A stretch of DNA of 64,000 bases from Halovenus salina (GCF_026410925.1 NZ_CP112975.1:53009-117008), one strand, 5' to 3'; positions 34,069-43,564 are shown, counted from the first letter of the stretch. Made by a program: numbers and translations. The notes: a model not told the origin generated them from the letters alone.

Positions 34069-34071
34069 GGT

Positions 34072-34407
34072 TCAAGGTTTCCCAAGATACTCTGAGGTCA
34101 ACTCGCTGCCTTCGCGGTAGTAGCGGTACAGGTACGGCCCGTGCATGTCAGCTGGAGCGCCGCTAGCACATTTGCAGGTGTCGTCACCGCACTTCACCTT
34201 CTCTTTCACGACAGTGCCCTTCCCGCTATCGTCCAGGTTGACGGGCTCCGCAGTATCCGGCAGCTCCTCAGGGTCGACTGGCTGCTCACGGTACTCGATC
34301 AGCGCGTCGACGTACTCGCGGATGTCTCGGAGGGTATCCGCGTCCTGTTTCGGGAGACCCTCTGCGAGGTACTTCGGGAGCGACGCTGGAGGTTCTGGCT
34401 GTGTCAT
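34072..34407 (-). CDS. DUF6788-like protein
   Basis: The start at 34407 (MTQPEPPASLPKYLAEGLPK) is used. The 111-residue protein has a helical first half (DADTLRDIREYVDALIEYRE) and a C-terminal beta part with CGDDTCKCASGAPADMHGPYLYRYYREG, containing three closely spaced cysteines (C-x4-C-x-C) and the GPYLYRYYR strand typical of DUF6788. The family is common on haloarchaeal plasmids and viruses and may bind nucleic acid. Its start codon lies 3 bp from an inverted repeat (34410-34456). Confidence 0.75.
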   Translation of the reverse strand: MTQPEPPASLPKYLAEGLPKQDADTLRDIREYVDALIEYREQPVDPEELPDTAEPVNLDDSGKGTVVKEKVKCGDDTCKCASGAPADMHGPYLYRYYREGSELTSEYLGKP

Positions 34408-34409
34408 TT

Positions 34410-34456
34410 CCTTATGTAACATACACTGGCCACTGAACTATGAATGTTACATAAGG
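34410..34456. promoter_or_regulatory. 13-bp inverted repeat upstream of the DUF6788 gene
   Basis: The arms CCTTATGTAACAT (34410-34422) and ATGTTACATAAGG (34444-34456) are perfect complements separated by 21 bp, immediately upstream of the start codon. This is a likely operator for a dimeric repressor, or part of a 5' hairpin in the transcript. The protein that binds it is unknown. Confidence 0.6.
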
Positions 34457-34586
34457 TTAGATCCCGTGCAAGACTGAGATTGTAACTTCAGTCGTGGTCA
34501 GAGAGTGCCTCGGCCCTGCAGATTCTGAAACTGCTACTCACTACCGAGTCGGAACCTTGAGGGAGGCGACAGGAGAGTCGTGATTC

Positions 34587-34871
34587 ATGAGTCCGACCGT
34601 CCACGAGGTTCGGAACGCAATTCGAGTGGCAACGGGTCGCTTCGAGCGGGAATTCGATGGGTCGTTCACGAAGGAGGAGCTGCAAGCGATTTGTGAGGCA
34701 CTTGAAATCGATATCAACGACGTGAAGCGACCGTCCACATCGCGGATGTGTCGACTAATCCGGGTACAAGTTGGCATCGCGGCGTCGGTGGAGGAGGCGG
34801 ACGACTCCGCGTTCCGGAAGGCTGACCTCCAAACGATTGCTGACAACGTGGGAGCGTCATCCGAGCAGTAG
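34587..34871 (+). CDS. Small protein with an internal duplication
   Basis: The 94-residue protein appears to contain two similar halves: VRNAIRVATGRFEREFDGSF then TKEELQAICEAL, and CRLIRVQVGIAASVEEADDS then FRKADLQTIADNV. Each half looks like a helical hairpin ending in a helix-turn-helix-like segment, so DNA binding is possible. No family is recognised. Codon use and acidity are normal for the replicon. Confidence 0.55.
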   Translation: MSPTVHEVRNAIRVATGRFEREFDGSFTKEELQAICEALEIDINDVKRPSTSRMCRLIRVQVGIAASVEEADDSAFRKADLQTIADNVGASSEQ

Positions 34872-34910
34872 TCGACAGTTTCTCGATCGGTTTACAGCGC
34901 TATTGAGTGA

Positions 34911-35462
34911 ATGACGACTTGTTATACAAGTCGGACAGCACGCCGGAGACGGTCAGTGCCGATAGGGTGGGTTCAGTGGTATGCCCATGAAACCGATATT
35001 CCGGTCTTCGCCTCCGGCAATCAACATCTCAAGTCGGAGTGCGAAATTCCCGGCCTCTCGGAAGCAGAGCGACTGTGGAACGAAGTCAAAGGCGAGGAAT
35101 ACGAGTACAGTAACTCCGAGTTCGAGAACCATATCAAGCCACGTCGGAGAGACGGGCTACGGTTGATAAGGGCCTTGTACGAAGAGACGTTCCCCGACGA
35201 AGATTTCCGCTTCATCGTCGTTGACGACGAGGACGTGAGCGATTTGGAAAACGAAGGCCCTTGGACCTACTACACTCCGTGGGACTTCGTGGAAGCCGTC
35301 GAATCCGGTGACTTCGCTCTTGAAGAACCCCCTTCCGACGCGTTCAGGAACGAGGGAGTTCCATTCAACTCTACGAACGACCCAGACTTCGACCACGACA
35401 AGGAGCGGGAAATCCGGCAGATACAAGAGGAATTTCGGACTCCCAACAGCTCTAGCCAATAA
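34911..35462 (+). CDS. Protein of unknown function
   Basis: The 183-residue acidic protein has recognisable folded parts: WVQWYAHETDIPVFA, IPGLSEAERLWNEV and LYEETFPDEDFRFIVVDDEDV, then an acidic Pro-rich tail. The first ~18 residues are Arg-rich and unlike the rest, so the true start may be later or the N-terminus replaced. No family is recognised. Confidence 0.55.
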   Translation: MTTCYTSRTARRRRSVPIGWVQWYAHETDIPVFASGNQHLKSECEIPGLSEAERLWNEVKGEEYEYSNSEFENHIKPRRRDGLRLIRALYEETFPDEDFRFIVVDDEDVSDLENEGPWTYYTPWDFVEAVESGDFALEEPPSDAFRNEGVPFNSTNDPDFDHDKEREIRQIQEEFRTPNSSSQ

Positions 35463-35484
35463 CAGTGCGAACTACAAACCGACG

Positions 35485-35643
35485 TTAGAACACCGATAGA
35501 TAATTCCCGACTACTTCGCGGTCGCTATCGGTCAGGTCGTACGAGTCGTAGGCTGCCTCGTCTATGTCGGCGTTGAGGCGCTTTGCCACGTCGGTAAGGT
35601 TCCGACTGACGAGATTCATCCAGTCTTTGTAATATTTGATACC
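35485..35643 (-). pseudogene. C-terminal remnant of an Eco57I-like DNA methylase
   Basis: On the minus strand a frame ending at 35485 gives KYYKDWMNLVSRNLTDVAKR, then LNADIDEAAYDSYDLTDSDREVVGNYL. This resembles the last ~50 residues of Type IIG/Eco57I-type restriction-modification methylases, which end in D-x-x-V-Y-x-L-Y-x-L-T-x-x-E. The upstream part is replaced by the end of the Mrr gene, so only the tail survives. Confidence 0.45.
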
Positions 35644-35645
35644 TA

Positions 35646-36590
35646 TTATTGGATTCCTCGATAGTCATTATTTTCTTCTTTGACATTTTCTGAAGGAATA
35701 TTTCCACCAACAATTTTCTTCCACTTACTCCTCAATATTCCAGATTTCAATATCCATAGTGAACCGCATTTTTTGCATCCAGCCACCTTCTCATATGATT
35801 TAGTTTTGCTTATCCCTAAAATCGCATTGAACTTAATTTTAAATCCAGAATTGTCACTCTCGTACTTGTATAAGTAATCATCACAAGTTGGACATTCTCC
35901 ACCACTGGGGTAGCTTTCATCATCATCATCTTTATACTTGTGTTCTTTACCATTGTCTCTTAATTGAGCGAATTTCACCCCACTTTTAGGGTCTACGTTA
36001 TAACTTACTCCGTTCGCTTTGTTCTCGGTCGTTGAAGATGATTTTTTAGTGGAATTTGTGTTCGAATTTTTGGAAGCTGAAACTGATGATTTGTTAGAGG
36101 TCGAAAAAGATGAATTCTTGTCGGAGAGTGAGTTCGAACTTTTACTTGTTGATGTAGATGTCTTAGACTCAAAATAATCAGAAAGGAAGTCCTGAGAGTC
36201 CAGTTCGAGTATCATTTCGCACAAATCATTTCCATCAACCAGCTTGACATTCAAATCGTCGGCTGTCTGTTGAGCTTGGGCTGTGAACGAGCTTGTTGTC
36301 ACAACAACTACGGCGTCAACATCGCTTTCCTGTTGTCTCAGACTACTATATTGTTGAATATCTGGACTGCCTATCTTATTGCCAGCGGAATATCGCTTCG
36401 CCTGTATGAGATGCTTCTGAGAGAAGGGACCGCTCTTCTCAGCAATAACGTCAATTCCACGGTCGCTTGAGCCGGTTGTGACAGTCGTTTCCCACCCTCG
36501 TTGTTCCCAGACATTGGCAACCAACTGTTCAAACTCGTACTCGTCCATCTGGGGAAGTTGAGAGAGAAGTTCGTCTCGATTCGGATTCAT
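35646..36590 (-). CDS. Mrr-type restriction endonuclease
   Basis: The 314-residue protein has an N-terminal Mrr_cat domain (about 10-125): YEFEQLVANVWEQRGWETTV, then the catalytic pattern DRGIDVIAEK and LIQAKRYSAGNKIG (D-x20-Q-x-K), and VVVVTTSSFTAQAQ. A Ser/Asn/Thr-rich linker (about 140-195) follows. A C-terminal domain has two CxxC pairs (CPTCDD and CKKCGS), a zinc ribbon. Mrr nucleases cut modified DNA. It lies tail to tail against a methylase remnant, as in restriction islands. The AT content is higher than in its neighbours. Confidence 0.85.
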   Translation of the reverse strand: MNPNRDELLSQLPQMDEYEFEQLVANVWEQRGWETTVTTGSSDRGIDVIAEKSGPFSQKHLIQAKRYSAGNKIGSPDIQQYSSLRQQESDVDAVVVVTTSSFTAQAQQTADDLNVKLVDGNDLCEMILELDSQDFLSDYFESKTSTSTSKSSNSLSDKNSSFSTSNKSSVSASKNSNTNSTKKSSSTTENKANGVSYNVDPKSGVKFAQLRDNGKEHKYKDDDDESYPSGGECPTCDDYLYKYESDNSGFKIKFNAILGISKTKSYEKVAGCKKCGSLWILKSGILRSKWKKIVGGNIPSENVKEENNDYRGIQ

Positions 36591-36697
36591 TTACACCCTA
36601 CTTGATTATGATTCATTGAAAGTGTTGTCCCGAGATAGTCTGTAAAGCCGAAAGTCCACAGTGCTATTGAACGTTTTACTGCGGTGAAACAAGCTAT

Positions 36698-36994
36698 TTA
36701 GCCGAATGAGGTTCCGCCATCAGGAGATGGGTTGGTCCGTTCGCATGTCCAGAATGCGTTGGCATCAGAGTCCCAGATCACTCGAAATTGCCGGTTGTCG
36801 TCCGTGGTCCATATCATATATTCACTCCGTTGCACGTCATTCCAAGTCTCAGAGCGTAGTGAGCCAATATGGACAACATTTGTCCACAGTTCTAGCAGTT
36901 GAGTGATTTCATCAGCTGTTGGCGGGACTTGTGGAAGCGCATCGGGGAAATCCTGGGGTGCTTCGCGTGCACTAATTACGAGGTCTTGGACCAT
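36698..36994 (-). CDS. Small protein of unknown function
   Basis: The 98-residue protein has a helical start (VQDLVISAREAPQDFPDALP ... EITQLLELWTNVVHIGSL) and a beta-rich second half with three Trp (ETWNDV, YMIWTTDD, RVIWDSD) and a single cysteine. No family is recognised. It stands alone about 100 bp upstream of the Mrr gene on the same strand. Confidence 0.55.
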   Translation of the reverse strand: MVQDLVISAREAPQDFPDALPQVPPTADEITQLLELWTNVVHIGSLRSETWNDVQRSEYMIWTTDDNRQFRVIWDSDANAFWTCERTNPSPDGGTSFG

Positions 36995-37255
36995 ACCTGC
37001 TGGACTCCTGCCTAAAATATTAAATTTATGCCGACTCTCGTCACGAATTTTCTTACGCTAATCCCAATTGAGTGCTGCATAGGTGGACGCCACTGGCCGG
37101 TTAAACTCTGTCAGAGAAAGAGTCTCACGGAGTGGCCAGCGCTCAGTACACAAATCTACTGAGTGGTCGTGAACGGTTCTATGACACGCCTGGGTGTGAA
37201 AAATTGTCTCGACCACACGGTTCAGGTCAGGACTGACAGCCAGGAGGAACCGCAA

Positions 37256-37408
37256 TCATGCAGGGGCGACGACTGTCCCACAGTCGGGACACTCCGCCCA
37301 GATGCCGGTCGCACCATTGTCTTTCGTATATTTGACGAGGAGCCACGCTTCGGGAATCGCCGCATCACAGTTCGGGCAGTGACCGAGGAGTTGCGTGTCG
37401 TCGGACAT
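37256..37408 (-). CDS. 50-residue zinc-finger protein
   Basis: From the ATG at 37408 the frame gives MSDDTQLLGHCPNCDAAIPE, then AWLLVKYTKDNGATGIWAEC and PDCGTVVAPA. Two CxxC knuckles (CPNC at 11-14 and CPDC at ~40-43) form a zinc ribbon with the G-I-W-A-E-C-P motif known from many short haloarchaeal proteins. Such proteins are thought to bind nucleic acid or partner proteins; the role is unknown. Confidence 0.75.
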   Translation of the reverse strand: MSDDTQLLGHCPNCDAAIPEAWLLVKYTKDNGATGIWAECPDCGTVVAPA

Positions 37409-37571
37409 CTAAAGGGGGGAAGGAGCGTGTGACAGTGTCCTTCCACCTCCCAGTAGGTCGACCGTGATAGTAAGCGTTGGTGCTTTGTCGTCTATGAACA
37501 CCGAATTTCCGATGCACGGGCACCCGACTGGCCGGTAGAATTAATTCGCTGCCGTCGGAACGGTCACAATC

Positions 37572-37751
37572 GTGAGCGTACGGGGCGTCCTCAGGCGATT
37601 GCTCCCGGGCGACGAAATCGAAGTCGTCGTGGAGTGCCGTCAGTGTGGAACAAGTCTTGATCCTGATGCGGCGGAATGTCCCGACTGTCGCGCTGAAGAA
37701 ATTGTTCAGTATCGGATTCCCAGTAGGCTTGTGATCGAATGGCTCTGTTGA
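37572..37751 (+). CDS. Small zinc-ribbon protein, possibly truncated
   Basis: From the GTG at 37572 the frame encodes 59 residues with CRQC and CPDC knuckles (CRQCGTSLDPDAAECPDCRA). The last codons run into GGCTCTGTTGAAATCC, which resembles the IS5-type end at 18762, so the C-terminus may have been replaced by an IS remnant. Zinc ribbon of unknown function. Confidence 0.6.
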   Translation: MSVRGVLRRLLPGDEIEVVVECRQCGTSLDPDAAECPDCRAEEIVQYRIPSRLVIEWLC

Positions 37752-37832
37752 AATCCTCTATCGATGAGAGAGTTTTGCGGCGGTGCTGAATAAAGAGGGT
37801 GAGTGCAGCAGCACGACACTCACCGACCTAAA

Positions 37833-38303
37833 TCAACAGATGGAATATGTTGATTCCAAGGTCTCGGATGCTTCGAAATAAAAGACGATATTGCCGAGGC
37901 AGTCGGAGACGGACACATTAACGCTGGTATCGTTACCAGAGGAGTCACTCGCAGTTACCGACACTGGTCGACTATCCTCCGGGAGAGATTCCTTAGTGAT
38001 TCCTGCAACGACGACATCCGAGCGTTCAGTAACCGTATGGGACTCCTGATAGAGTTGGGTACCCTCACGCGCAACCGTGATTGTCAAGCTAACCTCGTGG
38101 TCCAGTGAATTATCGATGCGAATGGGGTGGGGATAGTCACCAGCTCCGGAGACGACGAGATCGTCCGACTTTGAGGGAGAAGGTGAGTTCGTTTTCGAGG
38201 GAGAAGGTGAGTCCGGCGAGGCAGTTTCGTCATCACTGAGACATCCCGTAAAACCTACTACGGCGGCACTTCCAAGCGCTCCGAGCATGGTCCGGCGTTT
38301 CAT
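37833..38303 (-). CDS. Secreted lipoprotein of unknown function
   Basis: The start at 38303 (MKRRTMLGALGSAAVVGFTGC) gives a twin-arginine-type signal ending in the lipobox FTGC. A Ser/Pro repeat linker (SPSPSKTNSPSPSKS) follows. A beta-rich domain (about 50-155) has the pattern IRIDNSLDHEVSLTITV ... SVTASDSSGNDTSVNVSVSDC, similar to small immunoglobulin-like surface domains. A neighbouring IS5-type solo end lies about 80 bp downstream. Confidence 0.7.
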   Translation of the reverse strand: MKRRTMLGALGSAAVVGFTGCLSDDETASPDSPSPSKTNSPSPSKSDDLVVSGAGDYPHPIRIDNSLDHEVSLTITVAREGTQLYQESHTVTERSDVVVAGITKESLPEDSRPVSVTASDSSGNDTSVNVSVSDCLGNIVFYFEASETLESTYSIC

Positions 38304-38479
38304 ATATCTGCAAAGCAGAGACATCGGATTCATTCTTCGGATGTATCAAATGGTAATTTGACCGATGCGCGCCGTGTCTTGCACGGCACTACGAACATCA
38401 TCGGTAATTGGTAGGAACTCATGCGGTCCGTCCACAGATCGACTGACCGGTTGTGAATGACTGTACGACACGCTAACTG

Positions 38480-38908
38480 TTATAAAATTCTTCTAATGAG
38501 TCTCCACACCATCTTCGTACCTACCCATGTCCATTTCGTAATTGCGATTACCAAAAGAATAGGGTATTTTATTAACAAAAGATAATAGTATTTCAGTGAT
38601 GTCTTTCCTACAGATTCTAGATCAACTGACGAAGGGAGGGGTAAATCGGGGTTATTATCAGTTTGCATTTTACCTGTTGGAGCTACCTTGTCGTTATGAT
38701 GGATAGCATCATGACAATCCTTACATAGTGTTTTCAGATTGCTTTTCTTGTGTGATCCACCATCACTGATTGGAACAATGTGATGACAATGAAGCTCATT
38801 GTTACTTTTCGGTCCACCGTTTGCTCCACAGTTTTGGCAGGTGTAGCCATCCCGTTTTTTCACCTTCCGACTTCGTGAATGCCAATCATCGGGGTATCTA
38901 TTCGACAC
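38480..38908 (-). CDS. HNH endonuclease-domain protein with C-terminal membrane segment
   Basis: The 142-residue protein has an HNH domain (about 10-75): RDGYTCQNCGAN, ELHCHHIVPISDGGSHKKSNL and LKTLCKDCHDAIHH, with two CxxC zinc pairs and the H-H metal site. Residues ~105-125 are hydrophobic (YYYLLLIKYPILLVIAI), a probable membrane helix, which is unusual for an HNH protein. It may be a membrane-tethered nuclease acting on incoming DNA (inference). The gene is AT-rich compared with its neighbours. Confidence 0.75.
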   Translation of the reverse strand: MSNRYPDDWHSRSRKVKKRDGYTCQNCGANGGPKSNNELHCHHIVPISDGGSHKKSNLKTLCKDCHDAIHHNDKVAPTGKMQTDNNPDLPLPSSVDLESVGKTSLKYYYLLLIKYPILLVIAITKWTWVGTKMVWRLIRRIL

Positions 38909-39066
38909 TGTTTACTGAATGATTGTTGTCAAGAAATAAGTATCTAACTCAATTTGTCTTTAATTTAATACTCTCAGAGCATCCATTCATCGGTCAGTCC
39001 CGATACTAACTGCAGCAGCAAGACATTTCAGGTCCCGGAGAGCAGGCACACCGCGTTAGATTCACA

Positions 39067-40133
39067 GAGGGTGTTATAGAACTCTTGTCACACCGTGATG
39101 ATCGTGCTTCCCGGATTGTCTCCGCGTTCGTAGTTGGTGATAGCGACGACGAGGCGAAGGCACAGGGCAAGAAACACCTGCGCTCGTGCGTGGACGCGGC
39201 CTCGGGCGTGCGTTCGCCCGAGGCCGCAGTCCTTCACTGATTCATTGGTTCGTTCGACTCCAGTACGGCGGTTGTACGTCTCATCCAACGTGGACTGCTT
39301 CAACTGAATGTCCTCGCTGTGTTGTTCGAGACGGTCTTCGACCCTGTACTCGATGTCTTTCGGGTCGTCGGTGTTTCGCGCGTTGTATGGGGCGACTGGC
39401 ACGACGCCTGCGGCCAGCAGGTGGTCGTGCCAGTCGAGCGTGTCGTAGGCGCTGTCACCGACCATCCAGATCGGCTGTGCGACGGCGAGCGCGTCACGCG
39501 TGACGCGCATCGCCGTCTCTTCTGGCGCTTGTTTACTCTCTGTGAACTCCGCCGCGATCGGTATTTTTTGCCCGGTCGAGACGATTGTACAGCCGTAGCC
39601 GTGGTAGTATTCGTCGTCAGTTGGATCGTAGCACTTCGAGGCGTCTTGATCGGCGGGCATCGCCCTCAGGTCAGTTGAATCGATGCAGTAGGTCAAGTCG
39701 AGCAGGCCGCGCGGGCGGCCTGCTCGACAAGGTGGTCGAACACCTTGTTAACGACGTGTTCGAGGTCGGTAAGGAAGCGATCGACCGCGTCTCTCGACGG
39801 TGGTCGATCGAACCCACAGCTCAGCCAGACAACCGTGTTCCGAAGTTCTCGTTCAACGGGACGAATGCCGTAGATGTCCTTGTAGTAGCAGTGGAGGAAG
39901 CCACGCATCAGCTCTGGTGGTTCGTGGTCTCGTGTTCGCCCCGTCTCCGCCGGAGCGAACACGTCGAACTCTTCGAGAAACTCGAAGGAGAGGTGCTCGA
40001 ACAGCGCTAGCGTCTCGGTCTCCACGACATTGAAGAACGAGTCTACCGAAGGATCATCCTGCAGGGTCGCTGAACTCATCCACCTCAGCGTTCACCCTGC
40101 TCTTTGGTGTGCTACTCGTTCTATGACACCCTC
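39067..40133. mobile_element. Insertion sequence with 6-bp target duplication
   Basis: The ends GAGGGTGTTATAGAAC (39067-39082) and GTTCTATGACACCCTC (40118-40133) are inverted repeats with one mismatch. The duplication TTCACA flanks both sides (39061-39066 and 40134-40139). The transposase inside is frameshifted. Similar solo ends occur at 13105, 37169 and 59285. Confidence 0.88.
39088..40079 (-). pseudogene. Frameshifted transposase (ISH51-like)
   Basis: The first part (40079-39693) starts MSSATLQDDPSVDSFFNVVE and ends prematurely after VEQAARAACST. The second part continues in another frame with LLDLTYCIDSTDLRAMPAD (first catalytic D), MVGDSAYDTLDWHD (second D) and RRTGVERTNESVKD (final E). 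A one-base change in the GC-rich run near 39715 separates them. The frames overlap around 39693-39696; a programmed shift is possible but there is no clear slippery site, so a broken gene is more likely. Confidence 0.8.
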
Positions 40134-40300
40134 TTCACAGCGTGATGTATCAGTTTTCCACCTGGAGGGAACTAACAGACAGTCACGGTTTATTCGATAA
40201 GTCGTAACAGATTCCCCGAGTTTCACTCGAAATCCGGTGTGTATACCCCCGATTGTACCAGCCGCTAGATACTTTAGTGCCGGAAACTAAACTAATCGTA

Positions 40301-40900
40301 ATGCGTATCGAATCGACCAGCGGCGATGAACATAAAGTATGGCTCACCGACAGGGAGATCGAGGACCTCCGACGGGCGACCCGCAGCCAGCGCGATGACA
40401 TTATCATCCAACTCGGCGCGTACGTCGGCCTGCGAGCGTTCGAAATCCCACAGCCGACACCAAGCGATATCACTGAGAGCGAAGGCGGCCAGTACCGGCT
40501 GCGCGTCAAGGCCGGGAAAGACACCAGCGGGAATGGTGGAAAACCGCGGAACGCTTTCCTCCCCGACAGCGTCGAGCGCGATCTCCAGCGCTTTCAGAAC
40601 AGCGAGAACATCTCACCGAGGGACCCCTTTATCGATTTGAAACAGCCCGGTGTCCGCGCCGTCGTGAAGCGCACCGCCGAGCGTGCAGCTGCAGAAACCG
40701 GTGTCGAGGACTTCCGCAAGGTCAGTACCCACGACCTCCGACGGCGGTTCGCCCAGCGCCTCCTCGTCGACGAAGCGATGAACCCGCGCGTTGTCATGCA
40801 AGTCGGCGGGTGGAGTAGCTTCCAGGCTATCGAACCCTACCTAAACGCGCCAAGCGAAGACATCGTCGACGATGCCTTCTCGGAAGTCGATGTCGTCTGA
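40301..40900 (+). CDS. Short tyrosine recombinase (catalytic domain only)
   Basis: The start at 40301 (MRIESTSGDEHKVWLTDREI) gives 199 residues, the catalytic domain without the usual SAM-like N-terminal domain. Arginine I is in GAYVGLRAFEIPQ (~44), the H-x2-R box in STHDLRRRFAQRLL (~144-147), and the tyrosine in FQAIEPYLNAPS (~179). This minimal type is common in haloarchaeal mobile DNA. Directly after it lies a truncated relative in the same orientation. Confidence 0.8.
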   Translation: MRIESTSGDEHKVWLTDREIEDLRRATRSQRDDIIIQLGAYVGLRAFEIPQPTPSDITESEGGQYRLRVKAGKDTSGNGGKPRNAFLPDSVERDLQRFQNSENISPRDPFIDLKQPGVRAVVKRTAERAAAETGVEDFRKVSTHDLRRRFAQRLLVDEAMNPRVVMQVGGWSSFQAIEPYLNAPSEDIVDDAFSEVDVV

Positions 40901-40910
40901 GCTTTTCTAA

Positions 40911-41369
40911 ATCCCCCAGATTCGTCCAGCCGGAATCAAAACGACAGCCAACGACGAGTATCGCCTCCACGTCCCAGCTGGAAAAGATACGACAGGTAAC
41001 GGCGGGAAACCCCGTGATGCGTTTCTCCCCGCGTCCGTCGAGCGCGACCTCCAACGCTACCAGAACGCCGAAAACATCGCTCCCCAGGACCCCGTTATCG
41101 ATCTGTCGACTGACGGCGTCCGGAAAGTAGTCATCCCCACTGCAACGAAAGCCGCCGAGCAGACTGGTGAGGAACGGTTCCAACACGTCAGCTCCCACGA
41201 TTTCCGCCGTCGCTTCGCCCAACGCTTACTCGTTGACCAAGAGATGAATCCCCGTGTCGTCATGGCCATCGGCGGCTGGGACTCATTCGCCGCCATCGAA
41301 CCCTATCTCACCGAACCAACCGAGGACGTGATCGACCGCGCATTCCAAAATACAGACACTCCTGTGTGA
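40911..41369 (+). pseudogene. Second recombinase, N-terminally truncated
   Basis: The frame from IPQIRPAGIKTTANDEYRLH to the TGA at 41367 matches the C-terminal three quarters of the recombinase just upstream (shared GKDTxGNGGKPR, FLPxSVERDLQR, RRFAQRLLVD, GGW, EPYL), but is clearly diverged. It lacks a start codon and the arginine I segment. The junction falls at the same point (IPQ) in both genes, as if the first gene's N-terminus had been exchanged by recombination. Confidence 0.8.
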
Positions 41370-41459
41370 TCCGCTGAAAAAATAGAGAGACAGTATCTGT
41401 TGTATGTAGCAATAAACGGGATTAGGCTGTGCTACATATGAGGAAAGAGAAAAGAATCA

Positions 41460-41740
41460 GTTACTGCTGTATGGGGCCGTCTGTGGTGAAGTCTGCGAGA
41501 TGCCGTTTTCGTTAAGGAGCGTTACACGGACTTCATCGGCTGGGTTACCCCCACCAACAGTAATTGTCTGTTGTTGTGTTCAGTACTATCGACATCCACT
41601 GTCTCGGTTTTAACAACATTCCCGTTTTTGAGTGATTCGACGCGGATCTGTGCATCGGGATCACTTGTTTCTAACGGTCACATCAATATTAGTTCCACCA
41701 CCATCCTGTGTATTGATGTTAGTAATTTTGTAGGTGTCTA
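41460..41740 (-). pseudogene. Degenerate C-terminal fragment of a surface protein
   Basis: Pieces in two or three minus-strand frames read YKITNINTQDGGGTNIDVTV, SDPDAQIRVESLKNGNVVKT and GNPADEVRVTLLNENGISQT. Together they resemble the beta-rich end of a haloarchaeal pilin-like protein. Several frame breaks make it non-functional. It follows the lamin-tail protein on the same strand. Confidence 0.45.
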
Positions 41741-41742
41741 AG

Positions 41743-43564
41743 TTACTTTTCCAGATCATCTATAAATGTGCCATCCGCATCGAGGAGTGTTGCGATATCA
41801 CCGCCGTTATTCCAAATGTACGCATCAGTCGACCAATTGAACCGGTAGTCTGTGTCTGGGACTGCACTCTCAGCTGTTTTATTTGTCGTGATGACAACTG
41901 TGTCACTGCTGGTCAGAATCTGTCGTGGGAACGTAAAGTCGTAGTTTTGCCCCTCATCGTGAAGTTTCCAACCTTCTGTCGAGACCGGTTTTCCTGTGTA
42001 ATTGAACTTCACATACTCCTCGTCTAAATCAAGCTCGGTAATGTTTGCAGTCACATTTGTTGGTGCTGGCTCGGGGAAGACAGTCACATTCAGTGTATCT
42101 TGACTTGTCCCCGAGGATGCAATAACGCGTGTTGAACCGCTTTGACTACTGTTGAACGTTACCGAGCCGCCGCCATCTGTAAATGTCTGTGTGTACTGAC
42201 CGCTTTTAAGCTCACCAATATCTTGATTCTCAATAGCAAAGTTCGCACTCCCCGTTAGCTGCGGTTTGTTTGGGATAGTGAAGATGAGATTATCTGAATC
42301 CCCCAGCAATAAATCGTGTACTTGACGCTTGCTCATCCCAGTCGATTTTGTACTCTGGCTGCGTTGCAGTTCCATTTGCTGGTGGTGTGACAGTGATGCT
42401 TGTGGTAACTGTCCGTGCCTCGGGATCAGCCGCAACGTCGGGCGCTGTTGAATTCTTTGCGAGTGTGAATGTGACATCAACTTCACCAGTTGTGTTTTCA
42501 AATGGCAAATACCGGTATGTATACTCTCCGCCACTCGCCTTCTCACGCCGTATCGTACCATTCCCTTGGGTGATGTTGTCATTTACTGTCGCATTGACAC
42601 GTTCGTTGTATTTGTTTCGTGTCTCGACAGTAATGCGCTGTGACTCGGCGCTTGTAATGTTGAACGACCGCCTGTTTTGATCAGTAATATACGCTGCCTT
42701 ATCGCGCGCTGTCTGTGTGCCAACGCCAACCTTTACCAACTGCAAGGAGTACGTCCCGCGTTTGAGTTCAACATGTAACATCGAGTAGTCGTCTAGCGCT
42801 TCGATATCTGTCGTGTCGACAGCAGTGACGTTCCCGTCATCCAATTCATCTTCAAATACCTCTCGCCATTCACTCACGTTCATCCGTGTTGGAGTCGAAA
42901 TCGTCATGTTGTGGCTCTCGTTGCCGACCTCGACAGTCCGCGTTCTGGTACTTATCGGCTCGATGTCGACCGAGATGCTGTTGACCCGGTCCTCTCTGAG
43001 TGTCCCGTTCACTGCGACCATGGTGATTGTGTCGTCGCGGACCAGGGTCTGCCCAGTTATGGAAAGTTCCTGATTCTCCCCAAACTTGTTGTACAGTACG
43101 CTATGTTCGTAGATAGTCCGGGGCGCATTTCTGTACTCGTTGTACCGGGGCTCGTACTCTATCGCGCCAGTATTGTACTGCCGGGCAGTTCCATTCCAGA
43201 AATCACCGATTTCCCCGCTTGCAGATGCGTTCTCGATGCTGACGTTGAACCCGCTGTCCGTCGTCTTGACTGTCCGTATCGTCCCGCTCACAGGTGGGGG
43301 ATTCCTGAAAATCGTTCGTGAGGGATAGCGAACACCCAAATCAATTGTCGTTGAGCGCGGAGTCGATATACCGGGGAGTGAATTCACAGTCGTCCGCAGC
43401 TCTATCATTTGCTTCTGGACCTCTTGATTATGATTGAACTCGATTTCTTCATTCTGGGCAGGAACCTGGAATGCCTGCCATGTCGAAAGCGCAACGATGA
43501 GCATGCCAAATAGTAACACAGCGCCGATTTGTACCGATTGTGCGCGTGTATCGTTCCGGAACAT
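41743..43564 (-). pseudogene. Type IV pilin-like protein with lamin-tail domain, one frameshift
   Basis: From 43564 (MFRNDTRAQSVQIGAVLLFG) the N-terminus has a pilin-type signal: charged start, then one hydrophobic helix with a negatively charged residue after it. A long beta-rich ectodomain follows to ~42325, ending YKIDWDEQASS. There the frame shifts, and the continuation (DLLLGDSDNLIFTIPNKPQL) runs to 41743. It ends in a lamin-tail-like domain with LDEEYVKFNYTGKPVSTEGW and WNNGGDIATLLDADG. One base change would restore a ~600-residue surface protein. The next gene upstream also has a lamin-tail domain. Confidence 0.7.
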
